Assembly: GCA_964405405.1 (NCBI GenBank)
Contig: CAYONT010000013.1
Location: forward strand, 1-45,836
Source: CAMCYM01 sp964405405
Lineage (GTDB): Bacteria; Bacteroidota; Bacteroidia; Flavobacteriales_D; Sanyastnellaceae
Direction: 5' to 3'
Length of the DNA: 45,836 bases
Shown: positions 1 to 6,848 of the stretch, piece by piece
Layout: every line of letters starts with the position of its first letter
Numbering within the stretch: position 1 is the stretch's first letter
Notes under the pieces: model-generated
Seen by the model: only the letters and a program-made list of their open reading frames with translations
The model's database searches: none
Told to the model about the DNA's origin: nothing
Translations under genes and position numbers: made by a program

Positions 1-143
1 TGACAGAGGTAATGGACCGCATCCAACACGTTGGTTTTCCCGACTCCATTGGGTCCTACGAACAAATTCACATGGGGTGAGAAGGCCAAATCCGCTTCAA
101 CGTGGCACTTGAAACAATGCAATTGCAACCGCTGGATGTGCAT
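1..143 (-). CDS. recF: DNA replication/repair protein RecF, N-terminal fragment
   Basis: This is the first 47 codons of RecF; the gene runs off the left edge of the window. RecF is a cytoplasmic SMC-like ATPase that, with RecO and RecR, loads RecA at single-strand gaps. The visible part starts MHIQRLQLHCFK, the usual opening beta strand of the ABC head, and contains the Walker A loop GPNGVGKTNVLDAVHYL at about residues 30-46, which is diagnostic of RecF. The ATG at 143 is chosen because it gives the standard RecF N-terminus. A -7-like box (GAAATTTG) lies four bases upstream of it. The gene is divergent from the TPR protein at 236. Only the N-terminus is seen, so intactness cannot be judged. 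Confidence 0.95.
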   Translation of the reverse strand, partial: MHIQRLQLHCFKCHVEADLAFSPHVNLFVGPNGVGKTNVLDAVHYLC

Positions 144-147
144 CTCG

Positions 148-155
148 CAAATTTC
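148..155 (-). promoter_or_regulatory. Putative -7 element of recF
   Basis: Read on the minus strand this is GAAATTTG, one mismatch from the Bacteroidota -7 consensus TAnnTTTG. It is followed by CGAG and the recF ATG, the same 4-nt spacing seen at ribH and other genes here. It abuts the rightward box at 158-165. No -33 TTG is evident. Confidence 0.4.
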
Positions 156-157
156 TC

Positions 158-165
158 TAATTTTG
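158..165 (+). promoter_or_regulatory. -7 promoter element (TAATTTTG) for the TPR gene
   Basis: TAATTTTG matches the Bacteroidota -7 consensus TAnnTTTG exactly. Transcription would start near 170, giving a leader of about 66 nt before the ATG at 236. It lies 2 bp from the opposing recF box, so RNA polymerase cannot occupy both at once. A clear -33 TTG is not visible. Confidence 0.55.
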
Positions 166-235
166 CGCCCGATTCGGTAGAACCTTCGTGGAACTTCCGT
201 CGTATGAGCTGACGATACTAACCTACACGGACCCC

Positions 236-919
236 ATGGCCCAGAAGAATTCGAACGAAGAACCTTTGATGGTTCAGGTAGAAGAGGTTTACTCCCGCAC
301 CGAGAAGTTTGTTGACCAAAACCGCAAGCCTTTGCTCTATGCAGGAGGAGGTGTTTTGGCAGTGATTATCGGATTGTTGGCATACAAGTACTTCGTTGCC
401 CTTCCTGCCGAGATCCGTGCAGAAGAGGCCATTTGGCGCGCTGAGAACTACATTGAATTGGACTCTTTGGATCTGGCTGTGAATGGTGATGGATTTTCAG
501 CGGGATTGATCGAGGTCATGGAAAAGCACAGCGGAACCAAGGCTGCTTCTCGTGCCGCTTACCGTTTGGGCATCTACTACCGCAGCATGGGGCAGTATGA
601 TGAGGCCTTGGATGCTTTTGAGCAAGTTGACGTGGACGACGATGTGGTTCAGGCGCTTGCCGTTGGAGGTGCAGGGGATTGCCATGTGGAAAAAGGTGCT
701 TACGAGGAGGCTGCCAAAGCGTTTGATCGTGCAGTTTCCATCGGTGAAGCTGGAAAAGCCCGGGACGTCATTGCTCCTATCTACTTGTACAAAGCTGCTT
801 TGGCAAAATTGGAACTCGGAGACAAGTCCGGAGCCAAAGCTGACTTGGAAACCATTGTGGAAGAGTATCCAGCGAGCCAAGCTTTTGCCTCTGCGCAGGG
901 TCTGGCGGCTTCCCTGTGA
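236..919 (+). CDS. Membrane-anchored tetratricopeptide repeat protein (YfgM-like)
   Basis: A 227-residue protein with a cytoplasmic N-terminal tail (1-31), one transmembrane segment (about 32-52, rich in GGG/VLAVIIGLLAY) and a periplasmic TPR-like region. TPR signatures include the AAYRLGIYYRSMGQYDEALDAF repeat (two lines of which are seen around residues 100-125) and a second unit with GAYEEAAKAF. The topology resembles YfgM-type ancillary proteins of the Sec translocon and periplasmic chaperone network, and such a protein next to ribH is common in Bacteroidota. The ATG at 236 is preferred to the in-frame GTG at 188, because the extra N-terminal residues do not look like family sequence. It is followed 66 bp later by ribH. 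The exact function is not established. Confidence 0.8.
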   Translation: MAQKNSNEEPLMVQVEEVYSRTEKFVDQNRKPLLYAGGGVLAVIIGLLAYKYFVALPAEIRAEEAIWRAENYIELDSLDLAVNGDGFSAGLIEVMEKHSGTKAASRAAYRLGIYYRSMGQYDEALDAFEQVDVDDDVVQALAVGGAGDCHVEKGAYEEAAKAFDRAVSIGEAGKARDVIAPIYLYKAALAKLELGDKSGAKADLETIVEEYPASQAFASAQGLAASL

Positions 920-949
920 AATTCCAAACTTAACGAGCCCTGTCTCCAA

Positions 950-981
950 TTGTCGGCTTGCTCTCAGGATGCCTAATTTTG
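950..981 (+). promoter_or_regulatory. Promoter of ribH with -33 TTG and -7 TAATTTTG
   Basis: TTG at 950-952 and TAATTTTG at 974-981 are separated by 21 bp, within the 17-23 bp range known for Bacteroidota sigma factor RpoD-type promoters. The -7 box ends only 4 nt before the ATG at 986, so transcription should begin at or next to the start codon (leaderless mRNA). This is the best-formed promoter in the window because both elements are visible. Confidence 0.7.
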
Positions 982-985
982 AGGC

Positions 986-1492
986 ATGGCAACAGAAGGC
1001 AAGAACATGAGTTTGTTTGATCGGCAGCAACTGCCGGACAGTGCCCACTTCAGAGTGGGCATTGTTGTTTCTGAATGGAATGAAACCATCACCACGGCTC
1101 TTTTACAAGGCGCCCTGGACGTTTTCGCATCTGCAGGGATCTCCGAAGAGCAACTTATGATTCAACGGGTGCCCGGAGCATTCGAGCTTCCGCTTGCCGC
1201 AAATTGGTTGTTCGAACACGCAGGAATTGATGGGGTTCTCGTCATTGGAAGTGTAATTCGTGGAGAAACTCCCCACTTTGATTTCGTTTGCGGTGCTTGC
1301 GCCCAAGGAGTCATGCAAGTAGGACTTAAATTTGGGAAGCCAGCTATTTTTTGTGTCCTGACGGATGACAATTGGGATCAAGCCAGAGATCGATCCGGTG
1401 GTAAACATGGCAACAAAGGCATCGAATGTGCGGTAGCTTGCCTTCAAATGATGCATGCGCATCGGGCAGTCTCCTCCTCCACCATCGCATGA
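986..1492 (+). CDS. ribH: 6,7-dimethyl-8-ribityllumazine synthase
   Basis: Lumazine synthase condenses 5-amino-6-ribitylamino-uracil with 3,4-dihydroxy-2-butanone 4-phosphate in the penultimate step of riboflavin synthesis, in the cytoplasm. Family motifs are clear: VPGAFELP, GSVIRGETPHFDFV and the C-terminal GGKHGNKGIECA helix with the catalytic-region His (HFDF). At 168 residues it is slightly longer than the usual 150-165. The ATG at 986 is chosen over the ATG at 1007 because a consensus -7 box ends four bases before 986, the spacing seen at several other starts here. The stop codon overlaps the next gene's start (ATGA), so the GT22-like gene is probably translationally coupled. The neighbours give no riboflavin operon; the other rib genes are not in the window. 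Confidence 0.97.
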   Translation: MATEGKNMSLFDRQQLPDSAHFRVGIVVSEWNETITTALLQGALDVFASAGISEEQLMIQRVPGAFELPLAANWLFEHAGIDGVLVIGSVIRGETPHFDFVCGACAQGVMQVGLKFGKPAIFCVLTDDNWDQARDRSGGKHGNKGIECAVACLQMMHAHRAVSSSTIA

Positions 1493-3051
1493 AAGGGATT
1501 TGGACCCGCCGCCCACCTTGGTTGGCGATGCTGTTGACTGCCGCCTTGTTGCGGGTTGTATCTGCATTCTGCTCAACAGGCTATTTGATGCATGATGACC
1601 ACTTCTTGGTGCTCGAGGCGGCAAAATCGTGGTTAGATGGAGAAGACTATAACCTTTGGTTTCCTTGGAATCAAGAAGCTGCTGGTGTGCCCGTGGGCCC
1701 GCACCCCGCGAATTTTGCATACGTGGGGACGCAGTTTGTTGTCCTTGGGTTGCTCGAAATGCTCGGGGTTGAAAGCCCGTTGATGTTGGCCTTGGTGATT
1801 CGTTTATTTCATGGTTTCTACAGTTTGCTCATTCCGGTTTTGGGTTGGAAAATGGCGGAGAGAATGGCGGGGAATGAGGCCGCCAAGTGGGTGGGCTGGT
1901 CCTTGGCTTTGTTGGCTTGGATGCCATTGCTTTCTGTCCACCAATTGGTGGAGATGGTTTGCATTCCCCCCCTCATGCTGAGTTTTTGGTGGTTGGTTCG
2001 GGTTCCTAGGGCGAATTGGAACTTCAAATCACTCTTCATTGCAGGGGCTTGGCTCGGACTGGCCATGGGGTTGCGATACCAGTTGGGATTGTTCGCATTG
2101 GGTTTGGGCGTGGCACTTGTTTGGACAGATGATGGCAAACGCAATCCAAAATGGATTGGCGAGGTTCTTCCTCTTGCGCTTTCATCCGGCATAGTTTTCT
2201 CCTTAACACAGGCAGCAGATTGGTGGGTTTGGGGAGAACCTTTCGTTCAACTGCGTGCCTATTTCGGCTACAACACCACCCATGCTACTGCTTATCCACA
2301 AGGTCCCTGGTATCAATATTTCTTGACGCTTGGAGGGTTGCTCATACCACCAGTTTCGATTGCTTGGATGTTCGGATTCGGTAGAATGGTCCGGAAGTGG
2401 TTGTGGATGTCACTCCCTGTCATCCTCTTCTTTGCCTTCCATAGCATCTACTCCAACAAACAAGAGCGGTTCATTCTGCCCATGGTTCCTTGGCTGGTGT
2501 TGTTGGGGACCATTGGGTGGCGGGACTTTCTGGCCCATGTGCCGGTTGGATCATCGTGGATCAAATGGGATCAATGGAGCTGGCGATTTGCATTGGTGGT
2601 GAACATGATCGGGTTGGCATTTTTGACTCCTGCAGCGTTTAAAGCGGCACGGGTAATGGCGATGGACACGTTGTACAGGCAAGGGGATCTGATGAATTTT
2701 GTGGCTGTAGAAGTCGATTCAGCCTCCATGCCTCCAAGGTTTTACAGTGGACAATGGTCTCCTTACTATGCTCATTCCATGGAAGCAAATCCAGCGAATG
2801 AAAAGCGAGTGATGTGTCGAAACTCCGCGAGGCCTTTCCCAAATTATTTGCTTTTTTATGGCAATGAACACATTGCTGAACGGATTGAGGAATACAAACT
2901 TGTCTTTCCATCCATGAGCTATGTTGGGCAGGCCCCTCCCGGGAGATGGGATCGGGTGCTTGCATTCCTCAATCCCATCAATCGAGCAGAAAGGGTGATG
3001 ATTTATCGGATCGACCCCAGTACGGAATGCCCTGACCGTGCCGCAGAATAA
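1489..3051 (+). CDS. GT22-family-like polytopic mannosyltransferase
   Basis: A 520-residue membrane protein with about ten hydrophobic segments. It resembles the ALG9/PIG-B (GT22, GT-C fold) glycosyltransferases that use polyprenyl-phosphate sugars. Supporting motifs are an early acidic loop HDDHF (residues 35-39), in the place of the HxDE catalytic loop, and NKQERFILPMVPW at 323-335, matching the family signature HKEERF(L/I)xPxxP. The C-terminal 100 residues are soluble. The start overlaps the ribH stop as ATGA, which fixes the start at MKGIWTRRPP. In bacteria such enzymes usually add sugars to lipid-linked glycans or proteins on the periplasmic side. The sugar and acceptor cannot be deduced here, and assignment to another GT-C family (GT39/GT83) is possible. 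Confidence 0.75.
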   Translation: MKGIWTRRPPWLAMLLTAALLRVVSAFCSTGYLMHDDHFLVLEAAKSWLDGEDYNLWFPWNQEAAGVPVGPHPANFAYVGTQFVVLGLLEMLGVESPLMLALVIRLFHGFYSLLIPVLGWKMAERMAGNEAAKWVGWSLALLAWMPLLSVHQLVEMVCIPPLMLSFWWLVRVPRANWNFKSLFIAGAWLGLAMGLRYQLGLFALGLGVALVWTDDGKRNPKWIGEVLPLALSSGIVFSLTQAADWWVWGEPFVQLRAYFGYNTTHATAYPQGPWYQYFLTLGGLLIPPVSIAWMFGFGRMVRKWLWMSLPVILFFAFHSIYSNKQERFILPMVPWLVLLGTIGWRDFLAHVPVGSSWIKWDQWSWRFALVVNMIGLAFLTPAAFKAARVMAMDTLYRQGDLMNFVAVEVDSASMPPRFYSGQWSPYYAHSMEANPANEKRVMCRNSARPFPNYLLFYGNEHIAERIEEYKLVFPSMSYVGQAPPGRWDRVLAFLNPINRAERVMIYRIDPSTECPDRAAE

Positions 3052-3086
3052 AACCCAATCAACCCTCCACAAATTTTCACTTCGTG

Positions 3087-4916
3087 ATGAAACGTTTTCT
3101 TATGGTAGTTTTTTTGACGGGTGTATTCCTCGCACCGGACTACATGAGCGGCCAATATCCCGGTTGGCAGCAACGGGCGGATTATTCCATGCACGTTCAT
3201 CTAGACACCGCTTCGCACCGGGTACAGGGTCGAACGGAGTTGATCTACTATAACCAAAGCCCAGATTCGCTGAATCAGCTTTTTTTTCATCTTTTTTTTA
3301 ATGCTTTCCAACCGGGAAGTATGATGGATGTTCGAAGCAGGACCATTGAAGATCCAGACCCCCGTGTGGGCGAGCGGATTTTCATGTTGCCCGAATCAGA
3401 ATGGGGTTGGAGCCATGTCAGCCACATGACCGTGCAAGGAAAGCTCGTTCAACCCATCCATGATGAGACGATCCTCCAAGTCCCGCTCAATCAACCCATT
3501 GCCCCCGGGAAAAAAGTCACCATATCCTTTGACTGGGAAGCCCAAGTTCCAAGACAGATCCGAAGGTCCGGATGGCGTAACGCCGAGGGGATCGAGTATT
3601 CCATGACACAATGGTTTCCGAAGATTTGCGCATATGATCATATGGGATGGCATTCCAACCCATACATAGGCCGAGAATTTCATGGTGACTTTGGGAATTA
3701 TGACGTTACCATTGAGCTGCCCAAAGGATGGAAAATGGGGGCAACTGGGGTTCAGCAATCCACAAAGTCATCATCGGAGGGTGTTTTCCGATGGAAGGCT
3801 GAGAACGTGATTGATTTTGCATGGGCTGCAGATCCTGATTATGTCCATGTTTCTCAACAGGTTGGAAAAACAGTGCTTCATTTTTATCACCAGCCCCATC
3901 CGGAACACGATGCTGCATGGGAAGCACTTCCTACTCATACGGCAAGGGCGATGGATTTCTTGAGCAAGCTCATCGGACCTTACCCCTACCCTAGTTATTC
4001 AGTCATACAAGGTGGTGACGGTGGAATGGAATATCCTATGGCTACCTTGGTGACGGGACATCGAAATCTGCGCAGTTTGGTCGGAGTGACGGTACATGAG
4101 TTGGCTCACTCATGGTTTCAAGCCCTACTCGCCACCAATGAAACCCTGTATCCATATATGGACGAAGGATTCACGAGTTATGCTACAGCACTCTGCATGG
4201 CTCATCTTTTTGCCAATGGTGGAAATACCTCGCCCCACCAACCGGCTTACTCAGGTTATGTCCAATTGGTGAACAACGGCAATGAAGAACCCTTGAGTAC
4301 GCATGCCGATCATTACATGACCAATGGAGCCTACGGAACAGCTTCCTATTCCAAAGGGGAACTGATGCTCGCGCAATTGGCTGGAATCATTGGGGCAGAG
4401 GCCCGTGACGCGGGATTGCAACGTTATTTTCAGGAGTGGGCTTTCAAGCATCCCGGCCCCCAGGATTTCATGCGCTGCATGGAAAAGGAATCCGGACTGG
4501 AATTGGATTGGTACCTTCAATATTGGGTAAATACCACCCATGCGATTGATTATGCTGTTTCCGGAATTTTGGAACGCCCAAACGGGGTCGATGTTACGCT
4601 CGTCCGGTTGGGCAATATGCCCATGCCTCAAGACGTTTTGGTTGTCTTTGAAAATGGAACCCAACAGAGATTCCACATCCCTTTGGTCATGATGCGAGGC
4701 CATCGTCCTTTGCGTGCTGATGAAACCTTGCTGCCGGATTGGCCTTGGACCCATCCAGAATATAAGTTTTCCATTCCTACCAATACGGAGGTTCATGGAC
4801 CCGTGGTTCGGGTGGAAGTTGACCCTGATCGACGGATCATGGATGTTCAACGCTCAAACAACCAATTGGAGCTTCAAACAGGGGTATTGCGGTCCATTCA
4901 AAGGCCCATTCATTAG
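3087..4916 (+). CDS. Secreted M1-family zinc aminopeptidase
   Basis: A 609-residue M1 metallopeptidase with an N-terminal signal peptide (MKRFLMVVFLTGVFLAP). The exopeptidase motif is GGMEYPM (312-318, G-x-M-E-x form with Tyr replacing the usual Asn) and the zinc site is HELAH (337-341) with Glu360 in MDEGF, exactly the HExxH-x18-E spacing. Before it lies the beta-sandwich N-terminal domain with the typical HVHLDTASHRVQGRTELIYY strand pattern. The ATG at 3087 follows an in-frame GTG at 3084; ATG is preferred. Two T8 runs at 3280-3299 encode LFFHLFF and could be slippage-prone. It is two bases from the next M1 gene and 35 bases from the GT22-like gene, so co-transcription is likely. It is probably periplasmic or outer-membrane associated and involved in peptide breakdown. 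Confidence 0.93.
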   Translation: MKRFLMVVFLTGVFLAPDYMSGQYPGWQQRADYSMHVHLDTASHRVQGRTELIYYNQSPDSLNQLFFHLFFNAFQPGSMMDVRSRTIEDPDPRVGERIFMLPESEWGWSHVSHMTVQGKLVQPIHDETILQVPLNQPIAPGKKVTISFDWEAQVPRQIRRSGWRNAEGIEYSMTQWFPKICAYDHMGWHSNPYIGREFHGDFGNYDVTIELPKGWKMGATGVQQSTKSSSEGVFRWKAENVIDFAWAADPDYVHVSQQVGKTVLHFYHQPHPEHDAAWEALPTHTARAMDFLSKLIGPYPYPSYSVIQGGDGGMEYPMATLVTGHRNLRSLVGVTVHELAHSWFQALLATNETLYPYMDEGFTSYATALCMAHLFANGGNTSPHQPAYSGYVQLVNNGNEEPLSTHADHYMTNGAYGTASYSKGELMLAQLAGIIGAEARDAGLQRYFQEWAFKHPGPQDFMRCMEKESGLELDWYLQYWVNTTHAIDYAVSGILERPNGVDVTLVRLGNMPMPQDVLVVFENGTQQRFHIPLVMMRGHRPLRADETLLPDWPWTHPEYKFSIPTNTEVHGPVVRVEVDPDRRIMDVQRSNNQLELQTGVLRSIQRPIH

Positions 4917-4918
4917 AC

Positions 4919-6778
4919 ATGAATCCGTTCAGATCTCATTGGTACATTCTGACCGCTTTCTGGATGGCATGTCAGGCTCCTCATCCATCTGATAAAAAAT
5001 CTCAAACCATTGCCATGCAGCGTGCCACGGATTACCATAGTTACAGTCGTATGGAGGAGGCCAAAACAACCCACTTACACTGGGATGCCGATGTTGATTT
5101 TGAGACACAAAGCATCCAAGCTACTGCGCACTACAAGATCTTGGTGGCTGAAGATGCAAAGCGCATCATCTTCGATATCCAAGGGCTGCTAATTGATGAC
5201 GTTCTTGTCGATGGATTGCAGGTCGATTACCAAATTGGATCTGAACAGCCCTTCCTGGGACAACCGCTTGTTGTTCCCATAACCCCCTCCTCGAAAGAAG
5301 TTACCATCCGGTACAAAACAGGCCAAGATGCGGCGGCCTTGCTTTGGGTTGAGGGAGATTCTCCCTTTTTGTTCACCCAGAGTCAGGCGATTCTCGCTAG
5401 ATCTTGGGTACCATGTCAAGATTCCCCTGGCAATCGAATCACCTACACGGCCACGGTCAGGGTTCCAGTTGGAATGATGGCCTTGATGAGCGCCTCCAAT
5501 CCAACAGGTATTTCCTCAAATGGGATCTATGCCTTCTCGATGGATCAACCCATTCCTTCCTACCTGTTGGCATTGGCTGTGGGGCATGTGGGGTTCCGGT
5601 CCATTGGAAAAAGAACGGGAGTTTATGCTCCTGCCCATGTTCTTGATCAAGCTGTTGATGAGTTTGCTGAAATGGAACAAATGCTTGAGGCTGCGGAGGA
5701 GCTATACGGCCCTTATGCCTGGGATCGTTATGACCTGCTTGTTTTGCCCGCGGCTTTCCCCTTTGGAGGCATGGAAAATCCCCGATTGACTTTCGTAACA
5801 CCAACCATTTTAGCAGGAGATCGAAGCTTGGTTGCATTGGTTGCCCATGAACTTGCTCATAGTTGGAGCGGAAACTTGGTTACCAATTCCACGTGGGAAG
5901 ACTTCTGGCTCAATGAGGGGTTTACGGTTTACTTTGAAAATCGAATCATGGAGGCTGTCTATGGACGAGAGCGAAGTGAGATGCTGATTGCTCTGAGCCA
6001 CCAAGGTTTGATTGAAGAGGTTGATGCCATCATGGACATCAATCCCGATGACACCCATTTGAAGTTGCATCTGCGTGACCGGGATCCTGATGATGGAATG
6101 AACGCCATCGCCTATGACAAAGGATACTTCTTTTTGCGCAGGATTGAAGAGGTGGTGGGGCGACAGAAGTGGGATAGCTTTTTGAAGTCCTATTTCCGGG
6201 AGCATGCGTTTACGGGCATGGATACGGAAAGATTCTTGGTTTACTTGCGGGAAGAACTGCTTCAAGACCCCGCCCAGTGGGAAGCTGTTCAAGTTGATGC
6301 ATGGGTGTATGGACCGGGCCTGCCACCGAATTGTCCGGTGGTTCAAAGCCCCAGGATATCTCAAGTGGATTCTCTGCGAAAGCAGTGGGAGTTGGGGGCG
6401 ATTTCAACCCGAGAGCTGCCATGGAATGAATGGGTTTATCAAGAACAATATCGATTCCTTTCTCTGTTGTCGGAATCGTTGTCGACGGAGCGATTGCGTG
6501 AATTAGACAAAGCGTTTCGCTTAACGGAAACAGGCAACAATGAAATCCTGTTTGTTTGGTTGGAGCGTTGCATTCGCACCGGAAACACGGATGTTTACGA
6601 TCGGCTGACACGTTTTTTGACTTCTGTAGGTAGGAGGAAGTTTTTGACCCCATTGTACAAAGCGATGTTAGAAACGGACCAAGGTGCCTTGGCTCGAGAC
6701 ATTTACTCGGTAGCTCGCCCAGGATATCACAAGGTGGCCACCTCGACATTGGACCCCCTATTGCTCACGAAGGAGTGA
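4919..6778 (+). CDS. M1-family aminopeptidase, leukotriene-A4-hydrolase-like
   Basis: A 619-residue M1 peptidase of the LTA4H/aminopeptidase B subgroup. It shows GGMENPRLTFVTPT starting at residue 283, HELAHSWSGNLVTN at 310 (zinc ligands His310, His314) and Glu333 in WLNEGFT, with the proton-donor Tyr region AIAYDKGYFFL around residue 400. The C-terminal third (about 480-619) matches the helical Leuk-A4-hydro_C domain. The N-terminus has a hydrophobic segment ending in MACQ (Cys18), an imperfect lipobox, so it may be a lipoprotein exposed to the periplasm. It starts 2 nt after the upstream M1 stop, indicating a two-gene unit. It releases N-terminal residues from short peptides; epoxide hydrolase activity cannot be inferred. 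Confidence 0.94.
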   Translation: MNPFRSHWYILTAFWMACQAPHPSDKKSQTIAMQRATDYHSYSRMEEAKTTHLHWDADVDFETQSIQATAHYKILVAEDAKRIIFDIQGLLIDDVLVDGLQVDYQIGSEQPFLGQPLVVPITPSSKEVTIRYKTGQDAAALLWVEGDSPFLFTQSQAILARSWVPCQDSPGNRITYTATVRVPVGMMALMSASNPTGISSNGIYAFSMDQPIPSYLLALAVGHVGFRSIGKRTGVYAPAHVLDQAVDEFAEMEQMLEAAEELYGPYAWDRYDLLVLPAAFPFGGMENPRLTFVTPTILAGDRSLVALVAHELAHSWSGNLVTNSTWEDFWLNEGFTVYFENRIMEAVYGRERSEMLIALSHQGLIEEVDAIMDINPDDTHLKLHLRDRDPDDGMNAIAYDKGYFFLRRIEEVVGRQKWDSFLKSYFREHAFTGMDTERFLVYLREELLQDPAQWEAVQVDAWVYGPGLPPNCPVVQSPRISQVDSLRKQWELGAISTRELPWNEWVYQEQYRFLSLLSESLSTERLRELDKAFRLTETGNNEILFVWLERCIRTGNTDVYDRLTRFLTSVGRRKFLTPLYKAMLETDQGALARDIYSVARPGYHKVATSTLDPLLLTKE

Positions 6779-6791
6779 GATCGCCTTCGAA

Positions 6792-6839
6792 GAAACAAAA
6801 AGAGGGGATAGCTCGTGAGCTATCCCCCCTTCTTGTTTC
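6792..6839. terminator. Bidirectional Rho-independent terminator
   Basis: An 11-bp perfect stem GGGGATAGCTC (6804-6814) / GAGCTATCCCC (6817-6827) is extended by GAAACAAAAAG on one side and CTTCTTGTTTC on the other. It sits between converging genes that stop at 6778 (plus) and 6849 (minus), so it can serve both directions. Confidence 0.8.
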
Positions 6840-6848
6840 ACCACTTCA

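Noticed and set aside
188..235. GTG at 188 as start of the TPR protein
   Set aside because: The added residues do not resemble the family N-terminus, and an ATG start at 236 gives the usual short cytoplasmic tail before the helix.
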